From Streptomyces anulatus (GTDB taxonomy: Bacteria; Actinomycetota; Actinomycetes; Streptomycetales; Streptomycetaceae): a stretch of DNA of 64,000 nucleotides. Both the position numbers and the translations under genes were made by a program. The notes beneath the pieces were generated by a model. The model did not search any database, was not told where the DNA came from, and saw only the letters and a program-made list of their open reading frames with translations. Numbering within the stretch: the first letter of the stretch is position 1; every line of letters starts with the position of its first letter. Shown here piece after piece: positions 10,688 through 18,576 of the stretch. The stretch covers positions 310,001 through 374,000 of the forward strand of contig NZ_BMVK01000004.1 in NCBI RefSeq assembly GCF_014650675.1, in the 5' to 3' direction.

Positions 10688-12247
10688 TCAGCGGTGGTCG
10701 TGTCCCGCCTGCCCCCGGCCGGCTTCATCGCCGCGGTCCCCGTGGTCGTGCACGGTGTTCGTCGCCGCGATCTTCTGCCAGGAGGCGGGGCGCTCGACCC
10801 GCGCCGCCGACCGCGCCGACAGCGCACCCCCGGCGATCCCCGCGTCGGCCGCCGCCGGGAGCGCGGGGCGCGACGGCTGGTAGAGCCAGGTGTCGAAGAG
10901 CGCGGCGAGCGGCTTGCCCGAGACCCGCTCCGCGTACCGGACGAAGTCGCCGACGTTCGCGTTGCCGTACGCGTGCTCGGCCGGCCAGCCCTTCAGCAGC
11001 TCGAAGAAGGTGGCGTCGCCGACCTCGTCGCGCAGCGCCTGGAGCGCCAGCGCGCCCCGGTCGTAGACGGCGAGGTCGAACTGGTCGTCCGGGCCCGGGT
11101 CGCCCGGCTTCACCTTCCAGAACGGGTCGTCGGCCGGGTGCTGGGCGTACGTGTAGTCCGCCAGCTCCTGCGCGGTGCCCTCGCCCTCCCTCTCCGACCA
11201 GAGCCACTGGCTGTAGCGGGCGAAGCCCTCGTTGATCCAGATGTCCTTCCAGCCGTCGACGGAGACGCTGTCGCCGTACCACTGGTGGGCCAGTTCGTGG
11301 ACGACGACCGAGACGTTGGCGCCGCCCGCGAACTGCTTGGGGCTGTAGAAGGGCCTGGTCTGGGTCTCCAGGGCGAAGCCGCTCGTCACGTTCGGCACGT
11401 AGCCGCCCAGCGCGTTGAACGGGTAGGGGCCGAACACCTCGGTCAGCCATTCGGCGACCTCGGTGGTCCGCTCGATGCTCGCCCGGGCCGCACCGGCGTT
11501 CGGGCCGAGGTCCTTGCTGTAGGCGTTCAGGACCGGCAGGCCGTCCGCCGTCCTGTCGGTCGTGATGTCGAACCTGCCGATGGCGAGCGTCGTCAGATAG
11601 GTCGCCTGCGGCTTGTCGGAGCGCCAGTTGAAGCGGGTCCAGCCGAGCTTCGAACTCTGCGACTGGAGCACCCCGTTGCTGATCGCCTGGGTGCCGTCCG
11701 GGACGGAGACCGACACGTCGTAGGTCGCCTTGTCCAGCGGGTGGTCGTTGCTCGGGTACCACCACACGGCCGACTCCGGCTCCTGCGCCGCGACACCGCC
11801 GTCCGGGGTCCGCGCCCAGGCGGTCCAGCCGTTGATCTTCAGCTCGGAGGGCTTCCCGGCGTACCGGACGACGACGGAGACGTCCTTGCCCTTCGTCAGG
11901 GGAGCCGCCGGGGTCACCTCCAGTTCGTGGTCGCCGCTCGTGGCGAACCGGGCCTTCCTGCCGTTCACCCGCACCTCGGAGACGTCGAGCCCGAAGTCGA
12001 GGTTGAAGCGGGACAGCTCCTGCGTGGTGGTGGCGAGGATCGTCGCCGTGCCCTCCAGCAGGTCGGTGGTGGGCCGGTACTTCAGCCGCAGGTCGTAGTG
12101 GGACACGTCGTAGCCACCGTTTCCGCTGGCCGGGTAGTAGGGGTCGCCGATACCCGGGGCGCCCACGGTGCCCGGTGAGGCCGCTGCCGGGATCGCCAGC
12201 AGAAGGGTGGCCGCCAGTGCGCTGGGGACGATGAATCTGCGGTGCAC
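10688..12247 (-). CDS. Secreted M1-family zinc aminopeptidase
   Basis: 519 residues, a short two-domain M1 peptidase (canonical enzymes are about 850). Sec signal peptide at residues 1-23 (MHRRF, then ALAATLLLAIPAAASP). Zinc site H317-E-L-A-H321 with Glu340 in WINEGFARY; the exopeptidase loop preceding it reads GGYVPNVTSGFALE, so the usual GAMEN is replaced by a degenerate TSGFALE-type sequence. The C-terminus ends in a His/Asp/Gly-rich tail (VHDHGDRGDEAGRGQAGHDHR, about 20 residues). Likely an extracytoplasmic peptidase that scavenges peptides. Monocistronic, divergent from a secreted M14 peptidase. Confidence 0.93.
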   Translation of the reverse strand: MHRRFIVPSALAATLLLAIPAAASPGTVGAPGIGDPYYPASGNGGYDVSHYDLRLKYRPTTDLLEGTATILATTTQELSRFNLDFGLDVSEVRVNGRKARFATSGDHELEVTPAAPLTKGKDVSVVVRYAGKPSELKINGWTAWARTPDGGVAAQEPESAVWWYPSNDHPLDKATYDVSVSVPDGTQAISNGVLQSQSSKLGWTRFNWRSDKPQATYLTTLAIGRFDITTDRTADGLPVLNAYSKDLGPNAGAARASIERTTEVAEWLTEVFGPYPFNALGGYVPNVTSGFALETQTRPFYSPKQFAGGANVSVVVHELAHQWYGDSVSVDGWKDIWINEGFARYSQWLWSEREGEGTAQELADYTYAQHPADDPFWKVKPGDPGPDDQFDLAVYDRGALALQALRDEVGDATFFELLKGWPAEHAYGNANVGDFVRYAERVSGKPLAALFDTWLYQPSRPALPAAADAGIAGGALSARSAARVERPASWQKIAATNTVHDHGDRGDEAGRGQAGHDHR

Positions 12248-12497
12248 GCAAACTCCACATGGTCGGGTCGGATGATCTTCCGACCGGTCGTCACGAGGCT
12301 ATGCACCAGCCGGAGCAGGACGGGCCATTCCGGGCACTCCTGTCACACGATCGCCATTACGTCGTCACGGACGTCCGCACGGATGGCAGTGATCGCCCCC
12401 TGTCGCACAGGAGTTGACCGGGGTAACGTCCGCACATTGCCGACAGCCGGACGGGCGTCACGGCGCCCGCCCCCCCATGTTCCGGAGGCAACCGCTG

Positions 12498-13880
12498 ATG
12501 ACCCCTCGCATCGCCCGCACGCTCCGCGTGCTCAGCCCGCACCCGTGGCTCGCGCCGGTCGCCGGCCCCGGCCGGCCGCGGTCCGCGCGTCGCGGCGTGC
12601 GGGCGATGCGGCGGAGCGCCGTGGCGGCGACGATCGCCGCTCTGGCCCTCCCGTTCGCCGTCGCACCGGCGGAGGCCGCTCACCGTCCGCCCCGCACCGG
12701 GTTCGAGACGAGCGAGGGGGCCCGCTGGACCGGCGAGGCGGAGGAGCGTTCCTTCCTGGCCGCGGTGGACCGGGGGAGCGACCGGGTCTCCGTGGACCGC
12801 GTCGGCACGACCGGTCAGGGCCGGCCGCTGCGGCTCGTACGCGTCGGGCAGGAGCGCCCCGGGGCCACCACCGTGCTCCTGATCTGCAGCCAGCACGGCG
12901 ACGAGCCCGCCGGACGCGAGGCCTGTCTGACCACCATCCGTGACCTGGCGTTCGCCGAGGACCGGGCGACCCGCGCCTTCCTGGCCCGTACGACCCTGCT
13001 GGTGCTGCCCACGGCCAACCCCGACGGGCGCGCCGCCGACACCCGCGGCAACGCCGACGGGGTCGACGTCAACCGCGACCACATCGCCCTGGAGACCGCC
13101 GAGGCACGGGCCGTCGCCGCCGTCGTACGCGACGAACGGCCCCAGGTGATCTACGACTTGCACGAGTACGGCGCGACGCCGCCGTACTACGACAAGGACC
13201 TGTTCGCGCTGTGGCCGAGGAACCTCAACGTCGACCACCGGGTCCACGACGTCTCGCGCACCCTCTCCGAGCGGTACGTCCGCCCCGCCGCGACGGCGGG
13301 CGGCTACAGCAGCGGCCACTACGGCATCTGGACCGACCCGGCCACCGGGGAGCCCGTCAAGCAGGTCGCCGGCGACGGCCAGGAGCGCATCCTCCGCAAC
13401 ACCTCCGGCCTCAAGCACGCCGTCGGCCTGCTCATCGAATCCCGGGTCGACGCGCTGAGCGACGCGGAGCAGGCGGATCAGGCGCTCAACCACCGGCGCA
13501 GGGTCCACTCCCAGCGGACCGCGCTGGGCGGTCTCTTCGACTTCACCGACGAGCAGCGCGCCCGGCTCCGGACGGCCACCGCCCTCTCGCGCCTGACCGG
13601 CCTCGCCGACCGGGGGCCCGTGTACCTCGGCGGCGCCGACAACGACCCGGCCGAGCCCGCCGAGATCCTCGCGGACCCGCCGTGCGGCTACCGGCTGGAC
13701 GCGGCCCAGTACGCGGCGGTGAAGGACGAGCTGGCCCTGCACGGCGTCACGGCCCAGCCGGAGGAGGGGGGCGGCGTGTTTGTGTCTTTGCGTCAGTTTG
13801 CCCGTAATCTAATCCCTCTCCTTCTTGATCAGCGGGCGAATTACTCCATCACAAAAGGTCAAGCTGACATCGCTTGTTGA
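12498..13880 (+). CDS. Secreted M14-family zinc carboxypeptidase
   Basis: 460 residues. Zinc ligands appear as H133-G-D-E136 and H222 in YDLHEYG, with TANPDGR and DVNRDH motifs between them, all typical of M14 enzymes that trim C-terminal residues from peptides or peptidoglycan stems. The signal peptide is unusual: the hydrophobic core ([20 protein letters not shown]) starts only at residue 40 behind an Arg-rich leader. The ATG at 12498 has GGAGG 9 bp upstream; the ATG at 12606 would give a normal signal peptide but has no clear ribosome site. The final 35 codons are markedly AT-richer than the rest. Confidence 0.88.
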   Translation: MTPRIARTLRVLSPHPWLAPVAGPGRPRSARRGVRAMRRSAVAATIAALALPFAVAPAEAAHRPPRTGFETSEGARWTGEAEERSFLAAVDRGSDRVSVDRVGTTGQGRPLRLVRVGQERPGATTVLLICSQHGDEPAGREACLTTIRDLAFAEDRATRAFLARTTLLVLPTANPDGRAADTRGNADGVDVNRDHIALETAEARAVAAVVRDERPQVIYDLHEYGATPPYYDKDLFALWPRNLNVDHRVHDVSRTLSERYVRPAATAGGYSSGHYGIWTDPATGEPVKQVAGDGQERILRNTSGLKHAVGLLIESRVDALSDAEQADQALNHRRRVHSQRTALGGLFDFTDEQRARLRTATALSRLTGLADRGPVYLGGADNDPAEPAEILADPPCGYRLDAAQYAAVKDELALHGVTAQPEEGGGVFVSLRQFARNLIPLLLDQRANYSITKGQADIAC

Positions 13881-13950
13881 TCCTTCGGGATTCCGGGCAG
13901 GTGTGGTACTGCCTACAAGGAGCGTTTTTCAGCCACGGTGAAAGGTGCCA
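13778..13950. other. AT-rich island spanning M14 3' end and BCCT promoter
   Basis: About 170 bp of clearly lower GC than its surroundings, covering the last 35 codons of the M14 gene and the 73-bp gap before the BCCT transporter. Placement suggests the transporter promoter overlaps the end of the upstream gene, or a recombination junction. No convincing -35/-10 pair was identified. Confidence 0.45.
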
Positions 13951-13953
13951 TTC

Positions 13954-15720
13954 GTGTCCCAGGACGACCAGACGACGGACGGGCGGGAAGGGCTGTCGGT
14001 CACGGCCGACCTTCCCCCTGAACCGGTCAGTGCCAGGACTCCCACCACCGACCGAGTGGTGTTCGGCGTCGCCGCGGTCCTCACGCTCGCCTTCGTCGTA
14101 TGGGGAGCGACCGCCACCGATTCCCTGGAGAGCGTTTCCAGCGACCTGCTCGAAGGGCTGATCCACAACGGCGGCTGGGCCTTCATGCTCGCTGCCACCG
14201 GCTTCGTCATCTTCGCGCTGTGGCTGGCCATCAGCCGGTACGGCAAGATCTGCCTGGGCCAGGAGGGCGAGGAACCGGAGTTCCGGACCATCTCCTGGGT
14301 CGCGATGATGTTCAGCGCCGGCATGGGCATCGGCTTGATGTTCTACGGCGTGAGCGAGCCGCTCGCCCACTTCCGTACCCCGCCGCCCGGCACCGACCCC
14401 GCCGACGCCGCCGAGGCGATGCAGACGGCGATGGCCACCACGCTCTTCCACTGGACGCTGCACCCCTGGGCCATCTACGCGGTCGTCGGGCTCGCCATCG
14501 CGTACAGCGCCTACCGGCGGCGCCGGCGGCAGACGATCAGTGCCGTCTTCGTGCCGCTGATCGGCGAGCGGCACGCCTACGGCGGTTTCGGCCGTTTCAT
14601 CGACATCCTGGCGATCTTCGCGACGCTGTTCGGCTCGGCCGCCTCCCTCGGACTCGGCGCGCTCCAGATCGGCAGCGGCTTCGAGGAACTGAACTGGATG
14701 GAGAAGACCGGCACCGGTCTGCTCATCGCGATCATCGCCGTACTGACGGTCTGCTTCGTCGTCTCCGCGGTATCCGGTGTGGAGAAGGGCATCCAGTGGC
14801 TCTCCAACACCAACATGGTGCTGGCGCTGATCCTCGTCCTGTTCGTGTTCATCGCCGGACCCACGATCTTCGTGCTCGACCTCCTGCCCACGTCCCTCGG
14901 GGCCTACGTGAGCGACCTGGGACAGCTCGTCGGACGCACGGAGGCGACCGGCGGCGGTGACGTGGCCGACTGGCTCGGCAGCTGGACGGTCTTCTACTGG
15001 GCCTGGTGGATCTCCTGGACGCCTTTCGTCGGCATGTTCATCGCCAGGATCAGCCGCGGCCGGACGATCCGTCAGTTCGTCGGCGGTGTCATCCTGGTGC
15101 CCAGCACGGTCAGCCTCGTCTGGTTCGCCGTCTTCGGCGGCTCGGCCATGAAGCTGGACGAGGCGGGCAAACTCGCGGGCGCGGACACCCCCGAGGCGCA
15201 GCTCTTCGGCGTCCTCCAGGAGTTCCCGATCGCCACGGTGATGAGCATTCTGGTGATGATTCTGGTGGGCATCTTCTTCGTCTCCGGGGCGGACGCCGCG
15301 TCGATCGTCATGGGCACGCTCTCGCAGAAGGGCGTCCTGGAGCCGGGCCGCTGGGTGGTCATCTTCTGGGGTGTCGTCACGGGTGCCGTCGCCGCGATCA
15401 TGCTCCTCATCGGTGACGGTCAGGGTGATGCGCTGGCCGGGCTCCAGAACCTCACCATCCTGGTCGCCGCCCCCTTCACCATCGTGATGCTCGGCATGTG
15501 CGTGGCCCTGATGCGGGACCTGCGCAAGGACCCGCAGATCGTCCGCCAGGAGTTCGGGGTGGAGGCCGTCGAGTCCGCGGTCATCGAGGGGCACGCCAAG
15601 TACGACGGCGACTTCGAGATCCGCATCGGCCCCGGGGCCGCGACCGTCACGGACGAGCGCCACAGGCCCGATCCCACCGGTTCGGGCTCCACGGCCACGG
15701 AGAAGCGCCCCTCCGACTGA
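13954..15720 (+). CDS. BCCT-family betaine/choline transporter
   Basis: 588 residues, the usual size, with 12 predicted hydrophobic segments from about residue 28 to 520 and a charged C-terminal tail. Family hallmarks: glycine-rich MGIGLMFYGVSEP and the signature FYWAWWISWTPFVGMFIARISRGRTIR. These carriers take up glycine betaine, choline or related quaternary amines coupled to Na+ or H+, usually under osmotic stress. Two in-frame GTG codons are possible; GAAAGG at 13940-13945 is 8 bp from the GTG at 13954 but overlaps the GTG at 13945, so 13954 is chosen. It ends at a strong terminator. Confidence 0.94.
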   Translation: MSQDDQTTDGREGLSVTADLPPEPVSARTPTTDRVVFGVAAVLTLAFVVWGATATDSLESVSSDLLEGLIHNGGWAFMLAATGFVIFALWLAISRYGKICLGQEGEEPEFRTISWVAMMFSAGMGIGLMFYGVSEPLAHFRTPPPGTDPADAAEAMQTAMATTLFHWTLHPWAIYAVVGLAIAYSAYRRRRRQTISAVFVPLIGERHAYGGFGRFIDILAIFATLFGSAASLGLGALQIGSGFEELNWMEKTGTGLLIAIIAVLTVCFVVSAVSGVEKGIQWLSNTNMVLALILVLFVFIAGPTIFVLDLLPTSLGAYVSDLGQLVGRTEATGGGDVADWLGSWTVFYWAWWISWTPFVGMFIARISRGRTIRQFVGGVILVPSTVSLVWFAVFGGSAMKLDEAGKLAGADTPEAQLFGVLQEFPIATVMSILVMILVGIFFVSGADAASIVMGTLSQKGVLEPGRWVVIFWGVVTGAVAAIMLLIGDGQGDALAGLQNLTILVAAPFTIVMLGMCVALMRDLRKDPQIVRQEFGVEAVESAVIEGHAKYDGDFEIRIGPGAATVTDERHRPDPTGSGSTATEKRPSD

Positions 15721-15740
15721 CCGGGGAACCAACCGTCCGC

Positions 15741-15779
15741 ACCGGAGCCCGCGACCGCCGAACGGTCGCGGGCTCCGGT
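15741..15779. terminator. Bidirectional terminator hairpin
   Basis: Perfect 17-bp arms (ACCGGAGCCCGCGACCG and complement) with loop CCGAA, between the convergent BCCT transporter and D-amino-acid oxidase genes. Confidence 0.85.
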
Positions 15780-15830
15780 ACGCCGTGACCCGCGCGCCAC
15801 CGGGCGGACCCGTTCCCGGCAGGCCCCCGG

Positions 15831-16754
15831 TCAGCCCACCAGCGCCGCCGCCGCCCGCGCGCATCCCCATGCCACGGTCACGCCCGCGCCGCCGTGCCCG
15901 TAGTTGTGCACCAGCAGACCGCCGCCCGGCAGCGCCTCCGACTCGATCCGCACCCCGGCCTCCCGCGCCGGCCGCAGCCCCACCCGGTGCCCGAGCACCC
16001 GGGCGCCGGCGATCTCCGGCCGGATCCGCGCACACCGCGCCACGATCGCCCGCGCCGTCCCCGGGTCGGGCTCCGTGCGCGGATCGTCCGCCTCGGCCGT
16101 ACCGCCCAGCACCAGCCGGCCCGGCTGCGGGAAGAAGTACGTCGTCGCGGCCGACGCCGGATCCGCCTCCGTGTACCACTCCTCGATCCCCGGGTTCTCC
16201 ACCGCGACCAACTGCCCCCGCACCGGCCGCACCCCGGCGTCGGGCACCAGCTCGCGCGCCCCGAGCCCCGTGCAGTTCACCACCACCGGGCTCCGCTCCG
16301 CCGCCTCGCCGAACCCCGCCACCGCCCGCCGCTCCACCGCCCCGCCCGCGGCCGCGAGCCGCCGCTCCAGCCAGGCCAGGTGGACGGGCATGTCCAGCAG
16401 CGGCAGCGTCACCCGCAGCCCTTCGGGCACCTCCGCGGCGTCCTTCAGCCCGGCCGACCAGTCGCCCAGCGCCGCGAGCCGTTTTCCGTGGTGCAGCCCC
16501 GCCACCCGCCGTACGCCGGTCTCCTCCGGGGCGCCCGACAGCTCCTCGTACACCGCCAGCGTCGCCAGCGACCAGTCGCCCACCCGCTCGGCGGGCTCGA
16601 TCCGGTACGGCCACCACAGGGCCCCCGCCACCGCCGACGTCGTCGCCCCCGCCGGATCGCGCGACCAGACCCGCACCCGCAGCCCGCGCTCCGCCAGCGT
16701 CACGGCGGTGGTCAGACCGATGACCCCGCCACCCACCACGATCACATCCGCCAT
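15831..16754 (-). CDS. FAD-dependent D-amino-acid oxidase
   Basis: 307 residues. The FAD-binding motif DVIVVGGGVIGLTTAV starts at residue 3; GALWWPYR and the C-terminal HNYGHGGAGVTVAWGCA match D-amino-acid oxidase, which converts D-amino acids to keto acids with release of ammonia and H2O2. The open frame extends much further upstream, but the ATG at 16754 is preceded by AGGAG at 8 bp and begins directly at the Rossmann fold. Monocistronic, divergent from the ABC-F gene. Broad D-amino-acid specificity is inferred from the family only. Confidence 0.9.
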   Translation of the reverse strand: MADVIVVGGGVIGLTTAVTLAERGLRVRVWSRDPAGATTSAVAGALWWPYRIEPAERVGDWSLATLAVYEELSGAPEETGVRRVAGLHHGKRLAALGDWSAGLKDAAEVPEGLRVTLPLLDMPVHLAWLERRLAAAGGAVERRAVAGFGEAAERSPVVVNCTGLGARELVPDAGVRPVRGQLVAVENPGIEEWYTEADPASAATTYFFPQPGRLVLGGTAEADDPRTEPDPGTARAIVARCARIRPEIAGARVLGHRVGLRPAREAGVRIESEALPGGGLLVHNYGHGGAGVTVAWGCARAAAALVG

Positions 16755-16878
16755 CACGGTCACTCCTGTCCCTCGGTACGGGCCCGTCGCTCCACGGACG
16801 CTAACGGAAGCCGGAAACCGGCGGCCAGGGGCACGGGGCGATGGGCATGGAGCGGCGGCGATTAGGATCGACACCCTG

Positions 16879-18516
16879 ATGACTGCCACTCTCGTCGCCA
16901 AGGACCTCGCCGCCGGACACGGCGACCGCACGCTCTTCGCCGGGCTCGACCTCGTCGTCGCCCCCGGTGACGTGATCGGTCTCGTCGGAGTCAACGGCGC
17001 GGGCAAATCGTCCCTGCTCCGGCTGCTCGCCGGGCTCGACCGCCCGGAGGAGGGCGAGCTGCGGCTCTCCCCGCCCACCGCCACCGTCGGCCACCTCCCG
17101 CAGGAGCCCGAGCGTCGCGACGGCGAGACGGTGTCGGAGTTCCTGGCCCGCCGCACCGGCGTCGCCGACGCCCAGCGCACCATGGACGAGGCGACCGAGG
17201 CCCTGGTCGCGGGCGCCCCGGGCGCGGACGACGCCTACTCCGAGTCCCTGGAGCGCTGGCTCGCCCTCGGCGGCGCGGACCTGGAGGAGCGGGCCGAGCA
17301 GGTCGCCGCCGAGCTGGGCCTGACCGTGGGGCTCGACCGGCCCATGACCGCGCTCTCCGGCGGACAGGCGGCCCGCGCGGGACTCGCCTCGCTGCTCCTC
17401 TCCCGCTACGACGTCTTCCTGCTCGACGAGCCCACCAACGACCTCGACCTCGACGGACTGGAGCGCCTGGAGCGCTTCGTGTCCGGCCTGCGCGCGGGCA
17501 CCGTCGTCATCAGCCACGACCGCGAGTTCCTGATGCGCACGGTCACCAAGGTGCTGGAGCTGGACCTCGCGCAGCAACAGATCAACCTGTACGGCGGTGG
17601 CTACGCGGCCTACCTGGAGGAGCGGGAGACCGCCCGCCGGCACGCCCGCGAGGGCTATGAGGAGTACGCCGACAAGAAGGCGTCCCTCGAAGCACGCGGC
17701 CATATGCAGCGCTCCTGGATGGACAAGGGAGTCAAGAACGCCCGCCGCAAGGCCACCGACGGCGACAAGCTCGGCCGCAACGCCCGCAGCGAGGCCAGCG
17801 AGAAGCAGGCCGCGAAGGCCCGGCAGACCCAGCGCATGATCGAACGTCTCGACGTCGTCGAGGAGCCGCGCAAGGAGTGGGAGCTGCGGATGGAGATCGC
17901 CTCCGCCCCGCGCTCCGGATCCGTCGTCGCGACCCTGCGCGACGCCCAGGTGGCGCGCGGCGACTTCTCGTTCGGACCCGCCTCGCTCCAGATCGACTGG
18001 GCGGACCGGGTCGCCATCACCGGGGCCAACGGCGCCGGCAAGTCCACGCTGCTGGCCGCCCTGCTGGAGCGGCTGCCGCTGGACTCCGGGAACGCCACGC
18101 TCGGTTCGGGCGTCGTCGTCGGCGAAGTGGACCAGGCCCGCAAGCTGTTCCTCGGCGCGCAGTCGCTGCTGGACGCGTTCTGCGCGGCCGTGCCCGACAC
18201 GGAACCGGCCGAAGTCCGCACGCTGCTCGCCAAGTTCGGCCTCCGCGCCGACCATGTGATGCGCCCCGCGACCAGCCTGTCCCCGGGGGAGCGCACCCGC
18301 GCCGCCCTCGCCCTGCTCCAGGGCCGGGGCGTCAACCTCCTGGTGCTCGACGAGCCGACGAACCACCTGGACCTGCCCGCCATCGAGCAGCTGGAGGCGG
18401 CCCTGGAGACGTACACGGGCACCCTGCTGCTGGTCACCCACGACCGGCGGATGCTGGAGGCGGTCCGCACGACCCGCCGCATCGAGGTGGCCGACGGCCA
18501 GGTCAAGGAAGTCTGA
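16879..18516 (+). CDS. ABC-F family ATPase
   Basis: 545 residues, two ABC domains in one chain and no membrane segments, the ABC-F arrangement. First domain: Walker A GVNGAGKSS (about residue 36), LSGGQAARAG and LLDEPTNDLD. Second: GANGAGKST (about residue 385), LSPGERTRAA and VLDEPTNHLD. The linker (about residues 240-320) is rich in Arg, Lys and Glu and would reach the ribosomal E or P site. Members are translation factors or ribosome-protecting antibiotic-resistance proteins. No antibiotic cluster lies beside it, so a housekeeping translation role is at least as likely as resistance. Confidence 0.92.
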   Translation: MTATLVAKDLAAGHGDRTLFAGLDLVVAPGDVIGLVGVNGAGKSSLLRLLAGLDRPEEGELRLSPPTATVGHLPQEPERRDGETVSEFLARRTGVADAQRTMDEATEALVAGAPGADDAYSESLERWLALGGADLEERAEQVAAELGLTVGLDRPMTALSGGQAARAGLASLLLSRYDVFLLDEPTNDLDLDGLERLERFVSGLRAGTVVISHDREFLMRTVTKVLELDLAQQQINLYGGGYAAYLEERETARRHAREGYEEYADKKASLEARGHMQRSWMDKGVKNARRKATDGDKLGRNARSEASEKQAAKARQTQRMIERLDVVEEPRKEWELRMEIASAPRSGSVVATLRDAQVARGDFSFGPASLQIDWADRVAITGANGAGKSTLLAALLERLPLDSGNATLGSGVVVGEVDQARKLFLGAQSLLDAFCAAVPDTEPAEVRTLLAKFGLRADHVMRPATSLSPGERTRAALALLQGRGVNLLVLDEPTNHLDLPAIEQLEAALETYTGTLLLVTHDRRMLEAVRTTRRIEVADGQVKEV

Positions 18517-18528
18517 GGTCGTTCACGG

Positions 18529-18565
18529 GGTGGGGGCGGGCCGCACACGGCGACCCGCCCCCACC
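18529..18565. terminator. Bidirectional terminator hairpin
   Basis: Perfect 12-bp arms GGTGGGGGCGGG / CCCGCCCCCACC around a 13-bp loop between the convergent ABC-F and Tex genes. Confidence 0.75.
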
Positions 18566-18576
18566 ACCCGCTTCGT

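Noticed and set aside
12248..12497. TTGACC near 12414 as -35 box for the M14 peptidase
   Set aside because: No -10 sequence at suitable spacing.
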